A stretch of 38,449 bases of DNA from Rhodospirillales bacterium (GTDB taxonomy: Bacteria; Pseudomonadota; Alphaproteobacteria; UBA828), in the NCBI GenBank assembly GCA_028818855.1, contig JAPPMY010000024.1, forward strand, positions 20,424 through 58,872, in the 5' to 3' direction. Under the pieces are notes generated by a model. That model was not told the origin of the DNA, ran no database searches, and saw only the letters and a list, made by a program, of their open reading frames with translations. Shown one piece after another: positions 1-8,296 of this stretch. The first letter of the stretch is position 1; every line of letters starts with the position of its first letter. The position numbers and the translations under genes are program-made.

Positions 1-181
1 CCGGTGTTCCGGGCGCCGCGGCCGCGCCGGGGGGGGCGCCCCCCGGGGGGGGGGGTGGCCGGTGGGGGGGGGCCCCCCGCGGCCCCGGCGGCCCCCTCCT
101 CCCCCCCCCCCCCCCCCGCGCCCCCCCCCTATCCCCGTTCTGGGGCCCCCCACCCCGCGCCCCAAAACCCCCCGGGGCGCC
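1..181. other. Low-complexity G/C homopolymer stretch at contig end
   Basis: The first ~180 bases are almost entirely runs of G or C, including C runs of more than 15, with no codon structure. Normal mixed sequence begins near position 185. This is typical of poor consensus at an assembly end and is very unlikely to be biological. The short open frames in it are Pro/Gly/Arg artefacts and are not annotated. From 182 to 373 lies the upstream region of the first gene. It holds a TTGACA hexamer at 300-305, but no convincing -10 element at 16-18 bases from it. Confidence 0.8.
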
Positions 182-373
182 CGCGTCTCCATCGTTAGCT
201 ACCGAAGGCCGGGTCACGAATCAACGGGGAAATCGCGCGAGGCTCCCGATACCGCCTGAGAGCCGCCGTTCAATCGGGCTTGCAAATACCGGAGTCGCGT
301 TGACAATGCGTCGTCATAGAGTGCTCGGCATCCGGCCGAGCGCGTGGAGTCTCATGCAGGGAGGTCAACTCGG

Positions 374-1591
374 ATGAGAAAAGTCGTCTCACTAGCTGCG
401 GCCGGCGCGCTCGCGCTGGGCATGGCATCGGCCGCGCCGGCGATGGCCGACGATCACGAGGTCGTCTTCGGCTTTGCCGCGTCGTACTCCGGCTGGATGC
501 AGGCCTACAGCGGGCCGTCGACCAATGCGGCGTTGATCGCGATCGACGACTGGAACGCCAAGGGCGGCCTCCTCGGCAAGCAGATCAGGCCGGTCTTCGC
601 CGACGGCAAGACCGACCGTGCGGAGGGTGCCAAGGCCGGAATCTCGGTGATCAACGAAGGCGCCGTCGCGATGGCGGTTGACTGCGACTACGACTTCGGC
701 GCGCCCGCCGCGCTGCAGGCGCAGAACGCCGGAATCATTTCGATCTTCCTGTGCGCGGAGAGCGTGCTCGCCGGCATCCAGGGGATCGGCAAGTACTCGT
801 TCTCGAGCTCGATCCTTGCCGCGGTGCAGGGTGCCACGATCGCCGAGTGGGGCTACAAGGTGAAGGGCTGGCGGACGGCCTACCTCCTGCTCGACGACAT
901 CCTCGAGTACAACAAGGGCATCTGCTACGGCTTCGACTGGATGTGGCGCGAAGTGCTCGGCGGCGAGGTCGTCGGCCACGACGTCTATCAGAACGACGAT
1001 CCCAGCATCCAGGCTCAGGTCGACCGCATCCGGGCGCTGCCCGAGGCGCCCGACATCATCGAGAACTGCAGCTACATCCCCGGCGGGGCGAGCGCGATCA
1101 AGCAGATCCGCGCAGCCGGTATCGACGCTCCCATCGGCGGCGGCAGCTCCATGACCGGCACCTACTGGCAGGAATCGGTGCCCGGTCTCTCCGGCCACTT
1201 CGTGCCCGAGCAGGCGTCGATCTACGGCGACGATCCGCGCCCGGCGGTGCAGGAGTTCCTCAAGAAGTACGAGGCCAAGTTCGGCGAGCCGGTGAACAAC
1301 CAGTACGCCTTCCCCGGCTACGTGGTCTTCGAGATGTGGGCCAAGGCGGTGGAGAAGGCCGGCACCTTCGATTCCGACGCCGTGGTCGAGGTGCTGGAGA
1401 GCTTCCGCGAGGAGCCGGTGCTGGTCGGCACCAGGACCTTCACGGACCAGCTCCACCACCAGAACTTCGCGCCGTACCTGATCGTGGAGACTACGGACAA
1501 TCAGCCGGCGGTCGTCGACTCCTGGACCATCTCGGAGCCGGTGCCCATGGATGTGTTGTTCGGCAAGCGTTACGAGTACATCGCCCGCTAA
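374..1591 (+). CDS. Branched-chain amino acid/amide-type ABC transporter substrate-binding protein
   Basis: This is a periplasmic binding protein of the LivK/UrtA type (Peripla_BP_6), 405 residues, which captures a small ligand for an ABC importer. The start at 374 is chosen because GGGAGG lies about 9 bases upstream and the protein then opens with a clean Sec signal peptide: MRKVV, a hydrophobic Ala/Leu core, and a likely cut after APAMA near residue 25. An upstream GTG at 344 stays in frame but would spoil the signal. The mature part keeps the family pattern, with an N-terminal 'VVFGFAASYSG' strand, a 'DDWNAKGGLLGK' helix-turn and a two-lobed fold. No permease or ATPase follows it. It converges on the catabolic operon across a hairpin at 1658-1687, so it is an orphan that may share the importer encoded at 2721-8215 or serve one outside the window. 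The ligand cannot be read from sequence. Confidence 0.9.
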   Translation: MRKVVSLAAAGALALGMASAAPAMADDHEVVFGFAASYSGWMQAYSGPSTNAALIAIDDWNAKGGLLGKQIRPVFADGKTDRAEGAKAGISVINEGAVAMAVDCDYDFGAPAALQAQNAGIISIFLCAESVLAGIQGIGKYSFSSSILAAVQGATIAEWGYKVKGWRTAYLLLDDILEYNKGICYGFDWMWREVLGGEVVGHDVYQNDDPSIQAQVDRIRALPEAPDIIENCSYIPGGASAIKQIRAAGIDAPIGGGSSMTGTYWQESVPGLSGHFVPEQASIYGDDPRPAVQEFLKKYEAKFGEPVNNQYAFPGYVVFEMWAKAVEKAGTFDSDAVVEVLESFREEPVLVGTRTFTDQLHHQNFAPYLIVETTDNQPAVVDSWTISEPVPMDVLFGKRYEYIAR

Positions 1592-1657
1592 GGCGGGAAA
1601 CCGGCGAGCCGGAAAGGCGGCTGCGTAGCCGCGTCCCGGCCGTCCGGGTTGATATCG

Positions 1658-1687
1658 ACGCCCCGTCCGGGACACCGGGCGGGGCGT
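1658..1687. terminator. Strong bidirectional hairpin between convergent genes
   Basis: ACGCCCCGTCCGG (1658-1670) pairs with CCGGGCGGGGCGT (1675-1687) over 13 positions, with one G-T wobble and a GACA tetraloop. It sits in the 140-base gap between the stop of the plus-strand binding protein (1591) and the stop of the minus-strand PhyH-like gene (1732). No good U-tract follows on either strand. The position and stem strength argue for an intrinsic or hairpin-assisted terminator serving both genes. Confidence 0.7.
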
Positions 1688-1731
1688 TGCCTTGCGCAAG
1701 CCGCGTCGGGGAGCCGGCCGCCCATCGCGGC

Positions 1732-2601
1732 TCAGTCGTGGACAGCGCTCAGGTAAGTCTCGATATCCGGGGTTCGATAGCCGTCGCGGGTCCAGAGAAT
1801 GGGAAAGTAGTTCTCGTCGATGGTGTCGTCGCCGAGCCTCTTGTAGCGGCTGTAGATCGGGCCGACGCCCTGGCCCAGGTGGTCAGGAACGTAGCGGGTG
1901 TCGCTGCGCATGGCGTGCAGCACCAGGGAGCGGCGGGGGACGGTCGCAGTGTTGTCGCCCGAGCCGTGCCAGGTCCAGCCGTGATGGAAGGAGCCGCCGC
2001 CCTTGGGCACCTCCACATGGACGACGTCCGGCTCGACGCCCTCCCTGGCTGCGGCCTGCTTCATGTACTTCCGGTACTCCCTGGGGCCGTGAAACTCACC
2101 CTCGGGCTGCGAATGGTGCCAGCGGTGCGATCCGCGCACGAATTCGAGCGTCCCCGCATCCGCCCTGGTGTCGTCGAGCGCCATCCAGCAGCTCAGCAGC
2201 TCGGTGGGCTGGAACCACCGCAGATAGGCGTTGTCCTGGTGCAGGGCCAGCGGCCGCGTGCCGGGCGGCTTCCACAGCACGTTGTCGACCATCAGGCGCG
2301 CGCCGGGCCACCCGCCGAGCGTGGCGATCGCCTGGCCGAGGTCCGCCCGCATGACGACCGATGCGACCGTTCGATCCGCCTTCCACGCGTTGCAGATCTG
2401 CCGGGTGAGCGAGGGGTCGCTCTCGCCCTCCTGCCAGTTGACCTCATCCGGCAGGATCCCGGTTTCGAACTCGCCGCGAAAGAGCTTCTCGTAACGCGCG
2501 CGCAGCGCGTCCACCGTCTCGCCGTCGATCAGCTTGTCGACGATCAGGAAGCCGTCTTCGTTGAAGCGGTCGATCTGTGCGGGCGTAAGTTGGAAAGTCA
2601 T
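1732..2601 (-). CDS. Phytanoyl-CoA dioxygenase (PhyH) family protein
   Basis: A non-haem Fe(II)/2-oxoglutarate-dependent oxygenase of the PhyH family, 289 residues, which is normal length. Visible landmarks are the N-terminal 'FNEDGFLIVDKLIDGE' segment, the facial-triad H-x-D in 'LHQDNAYLRW', the distal His in 'TWHGSGDN', and the 2-oxoglutarate-binding Arg in 'RRSLVLH'. The ATG at 2601 has GGAGAA nine bases upstream. It is the last gene of the minus-strand amn/liv operon, 119 bases after the hydrolase domain of the fused gene, and ends at the hairpin near 1670. The family hydroxylates a wide range of small molecules, so the substrate is unknown. Its place suggests a step on, or a side reaction of, the aminophenol-type substrate handled by the operon; that is inference. 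Confidence 0.88.
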   Translation of the reverse strand: MTFQLTPAQIDRFNEDGFLIVDKLIDGETVDALRARYEKLFRGEFETGILPDEVNWQEGESDPSLTRQICNAWKADRTVASVVMRADLGQAIATLGGWPGARLMVDNVLWKPPGTRPLALHQDNAYLRWFQPTELLSCWMALDDTRADAGTLEFVRGSHRWHHSQPEGEFHGPREYRKYMKQAAAREGVEPDVVHVEVPKGGGSFHHGWTWHGSGDNTATVPRRSLVLHAMRSDTRYVPDHLGQGVGPIYSRYKRLGDDTIDENYFPILWTRDGYRTPDIETYLSAVHD

Positions 2602-2720
2602 CGGCGCTTCTCCGGCACCCCGTCAGGGCAGGCAGTCCGGGTACATGGTCACATCCCAGCCGGAGACTTGCCAGATGAACTTGCTCCATTCGCCGCGCAT
2701 GTACCCAAAACGGTCTGGGC

Positions 2721-3578
2721 TCAGGCGATGCCCATCTGCCGCAGGATCGAGCGGCAGAGCGGACTGCCGGGGTCCATGTAGTCCTCGAGCACCGTGAAAT
2801 GGTTGCGGTCCGGCAGGTCGAGGTAGCGGCCGTCGAGGCCCTTCGCGGTCCAGGCGGCGAGGAAGGACTCGGACTGCCGGCGAAACTCCGCGGATTCATC
2901 GCCGCCGAACGTGACGATCAGGGGGGAGGCGCGGTCCGGGACGTGCCGGATCGGGCTCATGCGGTCGACCTCGTCGGAAGTCAAGCGGAGCTTGGGTTGC
3001 AGCCAGGAGTGAACGAAGGGCTCGAGGTCGAACAGACCGCTGATCGCGGTGCCGCCCTTGACGAGGTCGGGCGGCAGCCCGAAATCGTGCTCCCAATCGG
3101 TCGCGAGCAGCATAGCCGTCAGATGGCCGCCGGCCGAATGCCCCGACACGTGGAGGCGGCTCCGGTTGCCGCCGAAGGTTGCGGCATTGCGGTAGAGCCA
3201 TGCCACCGCGGCGCGGTTCTGGCGCACGATCTCGCCAATCGTGACCTCCGGGCAGAGCGCGTAGTTGTTGATCACCACCGTCACCCCTGCCGCCACCAGG
3301 CCCTCGGCCACGAAGCTGAACTCCTTGCTGCTCAGCGAATGCCAGTAGCCGCCGTGAATGAACATGTGGATCGGCGCATCGGGTCGCGCCGCCGGATAGA
3401 TGTCGAGGGTTTCGGCGGTCGTCGGGCCGAAGGGCACGTCGAGCCGGGGCTCGAGCGCCTTGCGCACGCGTGCGCTGTTGGAGAGGAAGAAATCCACGTA
3501 GCGGCCGAAATCGGGCACGCTGCTCTCGACGTCGTATTGCGCGTCGATTTCGGCCTGCGTGCGGAACGAGCGATAGAG
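2721..3578 (-). other. Arylformamidase-like alpha/beta hydrolase module of the fusion
   Basis: Residues ~754-1038 (285 residues) carry the oxyanion-hole motif HGGYW (His ~828), the nucleophile elbow GHSAGG (Ser ~901) and a C-terminal His in 'DRNHFTV' (~1013). HGGYW followed by GHSAGG is characteristic of arylformamidase (AFMID/kynurenine formamidase) and related carboxylesterases. The conserved N-terminal 'LYRSFRTQAEIDAQYD' region is intact, but no start codon precedes it in frame. A formamidase or amidase releasing a free aminophenol would fit upstream of ring cleavage. That role is inferred from context, and a general esterase cannot be excluded. Confidence 0.8.
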
Positions 3579-5837
3579 AGCAGGGCCGGTCCGCGTGGCA
3601 GCCTGCCGACGCGCGGGAAGCGACGGAGGCGCGGCTGACGGCGCCGCCGGCGAAGGATCGGCCGGTGCCCGCTGACGCGAACCCGCCGGGAGCCAACGGA
3701 GCAGCGCTCGTCGTCCGGCGCCGGCGTCGTTTCGCGCCCTGCCTTGCGCGGCCTGCTCCCGCTGAGCTTGCCGCCGGCGGCGTCTTCGCCGCGCCGCTGC
3801 GAGAGCCGCGGCCTCTTCGCTCGCGTGAAACGCCACGACCGCCGCGCCGCTGCCATAGATCGGGCCGTAGGCGTGAACGGTCGCACTGTGGAAGCGGCCT
3901 CCCATGGCGCCCAGCACCCAGGCGAAATGCTTGAACCCCATGTCCACGCGGGCTTCCCGCACATAGTCCGCGATCAGCGCCTTCATCGCCGAGGCATCGC
4001 CCTTGACCATCATGTCGAGCATCCGCTGGTTCCACGCGTCCTCGTCCGCGCTTGCAATGCGATCGTCAGCGGGGTCGATCTCGTGCCGAAAGGCGGAGTT
4101 CGACAGGCCGCCCACGCCGACCACGGCGACCCGGCGGCCGAGGCGCACCGCCTGGTTCGCCGCCATCTCGCCCAGCTTCAGGGTCTGCTCCCAATCGTGA
4201 TAGAGGTTGTTCGCCGCCATGACGACCGCACAGTCGCCGTCGGCATTGAGGAAGCGATTGGCGACGATGCTGCCGGTATCGATGGGGAAGCCGTCATAAT
4301 CGACGCCGCGGGCCCTGATCCCGAGTGAGCGGCAGGCGCCGATGCAGGCCTCCGCAAGCTCGGTATCAATCCGGATGTCGTAGTCGATCTCGCCGTAGTC
4401 GTACCAGTTCTCGTCGACGTGGAGGCCGCGGACGCGCGGACGCGTCTGCCACGGCTGGTCGAGAACGGCGAGCCACTGGGTCGAGTAGACGAGGACGACG
4501 TCGGGATTCGCATCACGCAGTAGAGCCGCCGCGTTCTCGAAGCCGTCCGCGATTTCGGACCAGGGCTGATTGTCACGGGCAAGGAGCGGCAGGGGGCTGC
4601 CCGGAACCAGCAGGGCCGCCACCACGCCCGGCGCCGTGTCGCGCCGTCTGGCGAAGAAGAGGGAGCGTTGCAGCCGGTCGCCGATGCCGAGCGCTTCGAG
4701 CAGCTCGTTGCGGCCGGTCGCGGAATCGTCCAGGTGCCGCAGCGCATTGACGATGCCCATGACGCCGCGCGGCATCACGAAGATGATGACCACAGCCGCG
4801 ATTCCCAGGACCAGCAGCGGATACTCGGTGACGCCGGACAGCACGCGGTCGACGACCACGAAGATCGCTGCACCGACGATCGGTCCGGCCAGCGTGCCCA
4901 TGCCGCCGGCGACGACGATGAAGACGAAATAGGCTGACCAGAAGATCGTGAACGCGGCCGGTGGCGTGATGATCACCGCGTCGATATAGAAGAGGCCCGC
5001 CGCGAGGCCGCTGAGCCCGCCCGCGACCACGAACACGATCAACTTCACCTTGCGGATGTCGATGCCGGCCGTGCGCGCCGCTTCCTCGTCGTCGCGCACT
5101 GCCGTCAGTGCGAGCCCGTAGCGGCTCTTGAGCAGCCGTGCGATCACCACGGTCGCGAACACCAGCAGCCCGAGCCCTGCGTAGTACATCTCAACCTGCG
5201 TGGCGTCGGTCTTGATCTGCATGCCGCCGCCGGCGCCGACCACCTTCCACTCGTTGAAGATCGAGCCCACCGCGGCCGCGATCAGCCAGCTTGCGACCGC
5301 GAAATAGGCGCCCTGCAGGCGAAGCAGCGGGAGGGCGCCGAGGAAGATCAGCAGGAGGATGATGACGCGGCGGATGTAGACCTCGCCGAAGATGTCGGCC
5401 TCGGGAAAGTAGCCGAGCGCGACCTCGTAGCCGGCCCACAGAACGCCGGCGATCGCCACGGGCTTCCAGACACCGATGCCGACCAGGCTCTCGCGTACCG
5501 GCGTCGCCAGCAGGAAAGCAAAGGCCGCGGTGACGATTCCCGAGATCGGCAGCGCCAGCCAGACGTTGATGCCGCCGTAGTAAAACATGATCGCGAGCGC
5601 GAAGCCGCCGATGCCGACATAGACCTGGTTGCCGAAAGAGAGCAGGCCGCAGTAGCCGGCCAGCAGGTTCCAGGCGTGGCCGAACACGGCGAACACGAAG
5701 AACGTGAAAACCAGATAGGTCACGTAGCTCTGATCGCCGACCAGCCACGGGATGGCGATGGCGAAGGCGAGCAGCGCGGCGAGCAGGCCGCGGCCCGACC
5801 AGCCGCTCAGCAGAAAGTTGAGCCCGCGCGCGATCAT
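2721..5837 (-). CDS. Three-module fusion: LivM permease + AmnA-like alpha subunit + arylformamidase-like hydrolase
   Basis: One frame of 1038 codons runs without a stop through three modules normally encoded separately. Residues 1-~365 are a LivM-type ABC permease; ~405-671 are a paralogue of the 2-aminophenol 1,6-dioxygenase alpha subunit; ~754-1038 are an alpha/beta hydrolase with HGGYW and GHSAGG motifs, as in arylformamidase (kynurenine formamidase). The ATG at 5837 overlaps the livH stop (ATGA). A GTG pair at 4620-4625 could start the second module on its own, but no Shine-Dalgarno is visible. Between the second and third modules (3579-3824) an 82-residue Arg/Ala/Pro-rich linker contains no ATG, GTG or TTG in frame, so the hydrolase has no start of its own. 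LivM C-termini are cytoplasmic, so a real fusion would place both enzyme modules on the inner face of the membrane. A lost stop or an assembly indel is the main alternative. Confidence 0.75.
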   Translation of the reverse strand: MIARGLNFLLSGWSGRGLLAALLAFAIAIPWLVGDQSYVTYLVFTFFVFAVFGHAWNLLAGYCGLLSFGNQVYVGIGGFALAIMFYYGGINVWLALPISGIVTAAFAFLLATPVRESLVGIGVWKPVAIAGVLWAGYEVALGYFPEADIFGEVYIRRVIILLLIFLGALPLLRLQGAYFAVASWLIAAAVGSIFNEWKVVGAGGGMQIKTDATQVEMYYAGLGLLVFATVVIARLLKSRYGLALTAVRDDEEAARTAGIDIRKVKLIVFVVAGGLSGLAAGLFYIDAVIITPPAAFTIFWSAYFVFIVVAGGMGTLAGPIVGAAIFVVVDRVLSGVTEYPLLVLGIAAVVIIFVMPRGVMGIVNALRHLDDSATGRNELLEALGIGDRLQRSLFFARRRDTAPGVVAALLVPGSPLPLLARDNQPWSEIADGFENAAALLRDANPDVVLVYSTQWLAVLDQPWQTRPRVRGLHVDENWYDYGEIDYDIRIDTELAEACIGACRSLGIRARGVDYDGFPIDTGSIVANRFLNADGDCAVVMAANNLYHDWEQTLKLGEMAANQAVRLGRRVAVVGVGGLSNSAFRHEIDPADDRIASADEDAWNQRMLDMMVKGDASAMKALIADYVREARVDMGFKHFAWVLGAMGGRFHSATVHAYGPIYGSGAAVVAFHASEEAAALAAARRRRRRRQAQREQAAQGRARNDAGAGRRALLRWLPAGSRQRAPADPSPAAPSAAPPSLPARRQAATRTGPALYRSFRTQAEIDAQYDVESSVPDFGRYVDFFLSNSARVRKALEPRLDVPFGPTTAETLDIYPAARPDAPIHMFIHGGYWHSLSSKEFSFVAEGLVAAGVTVVINNYALCPEVTIGEIVRQNRAAVAWLYRNAATFGGNRSRLHVSGHSAGGHLTAMLLATDWEHDFGLPPDLVKGGTAISGLFDLEPFVHSWLQPKLRLTSDEVDRMSPIRHVPDRASPLIVTFGGDESAEFRRQSESFLAAWTAKGLDGRYLDLPDRNHFTVLEDYMDPGSPLCRSILRQMGIA
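3825..4625 (-). other. Second AmnA-like (alpha) extradiol dioxygenase module of the fusion
   Basis: Residues ~405-671 align along their length with the separate amnA product at 9585-10397 (270 residues). Shared blocks include 'LVPGSPLP', 'DENWY', 'NNLYHD', 'VGVGGLS' and 'VDMGFKH'. Like AmnA, it lacks the metal ligands of the catalytic beta subunit: the APHPPH stretch is replaced by VPGSPLP and LVHSPHW by LVYSTQW. It belongs to the class III extradiol (LigB) fold but is predicted to be non-catalytic. The operon therefore encodes two alpha-type proteins and one beta. If made alone, it would start at the GTG of 4625. Confidence 0.8.
4626..5837 (-). other. livM: LivM permease module of the fusion
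   Basis: Residues 1-~365 form a hydrophobic, multi-span BPD_transp_2 permease. Family landmarks are the 'WNLLAGYCGLLSFGNQVYVG' loop, the cytoplasmic coupling stretch 'AVRDDEEAARTAGIDIRKVK', the 'GGLSGLAAGLFY' helix and the closing 'MPRGVMGIV'. A 40-residue hydrophilic tail (residues ~366-404) links it to the next module. It is preceded in ATGA overlap by livH and completes the importer with livF, livG and the solute-binding protein at 8297-9556. As a stand-alone LivM it would be of normal length. Confidence 0.88.
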
Positions 5838-6751
5838 CGCGAGAAGAGCCCCTGCGGGCGCACCGCGAGCACGAAGAGGATCAGCATGTAGCCTGCGACG
5901 AGTTGCGCCGAAGGGCCGAAGTAGGTCCCGGCCAGAACCTGCGTGATGCCGAGCAGGACACCGCCGACCAGGCTGCCGGCGATGGATCCGAGGCCGCCGA
6001 CGATCACCACGCCGAAGGCGATCAACAGGAACTGCGGCCCGTCGAACGGCTGAAAGGTGCGCGACATGCCGACGGCGACACCGGCAACGCCCGCCACCGC
6101 GAGAGAGATCGCGCTTGCCAGCGCGTAGATACGCGCCGTCCGCATGCCCATGAGGGAGGCGACCTCCGGGTCGTCAGACGCCGCGCGGATCGCCCGCCCC
6201 GCATGGGTGCGATGCAGGAACAGGTGAACGCCCACCAGGATCGCGCCGGCGATGCCGAAGAAGATCAGGCGCAGCGTCGAGATGCTGAGATCCTGCGTAA
6301 GCCGTATCGCCGAGTAGCTCAGCGCGTTCTTGATGACCGTGGCGTCGGAGGCGAAGATTCCGAGCAGCGCGTGCGCGAGCACGATCGACATGCCGAAGGT
6401 CACCAGGATCGGGGACATGAGCCCGAAGCCGGACGACATGCCCTTCTCCTCCATCGCCTGCACCGAGACCCGGTTCAGCACGTAGCGCTGCAGCGCATAC
6501 CCGATCGCGAACATGGCCGGGACGACGACGATCAACGAGGCGAAGGGCGGAAACCCAAGAAACTGAACGATCACCGCCGCGATGTAGGCGGCGACGATGA
6601 GCCAGTCGCCGTGCGCCAGGTTGACCAGGCGCATGACACCGAACACCAGCGCGAGGCCGAGGCTGATGATGGCGTAGTAGCCGCCGAGCATCGTGCCCGA
6701 AAGAAGGCCGTTGGCGATGTCGATGAGGGACCAGTAGAGATCCTCGCTCAT
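5834..6751 (-). CDS. livH: Branched-chain amino acid-type ABC transporter permease LivH
   Basis: This 305-residue integral inner-membrane permease (BPD_transp_2, LivH branch) forms the translocation pore with the LivM module encoded just downstream. Typical family segments are visible: 'IISLGLALVFGVMRLVNLAHGD' near residues 27-48, split here by the GVMR turn; the EAA-like cytoplasmic loop 'RAIRAASDDPEVASLMGM'; and a late 'GGLGSIAGSLVGGVLLG' helix pair. The ATG at 6751 overlaps the livF stop (ATGA), and its own stop overlaps the start of the fused livM in the same way. Translation of the importer is therefore coupled. Substrate specificity is set by the binding protein and cannot be read here; co-transcription with amn genes suggests an aromatic amine or its derivative. 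Confidence 0.93.
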   Translation of the reverse strand: MSEDLYWSLIDIANGLLSGTMLGGYYAIISLGLALVFGVMRLVNLAHGDWLIVAAYIAAVIVQFLGFPPFASLIVVVPAMFAIGYALQRYVLNRVSVQAMEEKGMSSGFGLMSPILVTFGMSIVLAHALLGIFASDATVIKNALSYSAIRLTQDLSISTLRLIFFGIAGAILVGVHLFLHRTHAGRAIRAASDDPEVASLMGMRTARIYALASAISLAVAGVAGVAVGMSRTFQPFDGPQFLLIAFGVVIVGGLGSIAGSLVGGVLLGITQVLAGTYFGPSAQLVAGYMLILFVLAVRPQGLFSR

Positions 6752-7498
6752 CGGCCGAAGCCTTCGATTTCGGTGCCGAAGTAGGCGGCGCTGACCTGCT
6801 CCTCCGTCACATCCTCGGGCCTGGCCTCCAGCACGACGTGACCCTCGAGCATGACGAACACGTGCGATGCGACGCGGAGCGCCCGCTTCATGTCCTGCTC
6901 GATCACGATTGCGGTCACGCCCAGCTCGTGAATCTGCCGGACCTTGCGGTAGATGTCGTCGACCACGGAAGGCGCGAGGCCAAGCGATAGCTCGTCGAAC
7001 AGGATCAGGTTCGGCGACGACATCAGCGCCCGCCCGATCGCCACCATCTGCTGCTCGCCGCCGGACATTTGCGAGACGATCTGCCGGCGCCGCTCGGCGA
7101 GCACGGGAAACAGCGCGTAGATTTCCTCGAGGCGCTCCTTCAGCGTGCCGCGGCAGCGGGGCAGATAGGCGCCAGCCATGAGGTTTTCCTGCACCGACAG
7201 TCGGGAGAACAGGCGGCGGCCCTCGGGCACCAGCGCCATGCCGGCGTTGACGATGTCCTCGGTCGCCAGGTGCTCGATGGCGCGGCCTTCGAATTCGATT
7301 CGCCCCTCGATGCGGGAGAGGCGCCCGCGACTCATCAGGCCCACCAGGGACTTCAGCAGAGTCGTCTTGCCGGCACCGTTGGCGCCGATGATCGAGAGGA
7401 TCTCCCCGCGCTCGATCTCGAAGCCGATGTTGGCGAGCGCGCGAAGCTCACCGTAGTAGGCGGAAAGACCCGCGACCCTCAGAAGCGGCCCGTCATCC

Positions 7499-7518
<20 letters not shown>
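6748..7518 (-). CDS. livF: Branched-chain amino acid-type ABC transporter ATPase LivF
   Basis: An ATP-binding subunit of 256 residues that works as a heterodimer with LivG on the cytoplasmic face of the permease. Walker A is GANGAGKT, the signature is MSGGEQQ, and Walker B is LILFDEL, with the switch His region replaced by 'VIEQD', which is usual for LivF. The start at 7518 overlaps the last 20 bases of livG, and the stop overlaps livH (ATGA). All catalytic motifs appear intact, in contrast to the weak signature of the partner LivG. It belongs to the importer at 2721-9556. Confidence 0.93.
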
Positions 7519-8215
<697 letters not shown>

Positions 8216-8296
8216 CCTGCCAGACCGGTCGGGGGCCCACGACGCGAACGCAGGCGACGGGGCGGCGGCACGCGAACCGCCGCCGCCCCTGGTACG

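Noticed and set aside
300..328. TTGACA as a sigma-70 promoter for the first gene
   Set aside because: A consensus -35 hexamer is present, but no -10-like hexamer lies 16-18 bases downstream.
751..2781. Long plus-strand open frame of 676 codons
   Set aside because: It runs out of frame through the binding protein and antisense to the PhyH gene. Its composition is Arg/Gly/Pro-rich with no domain pattern.
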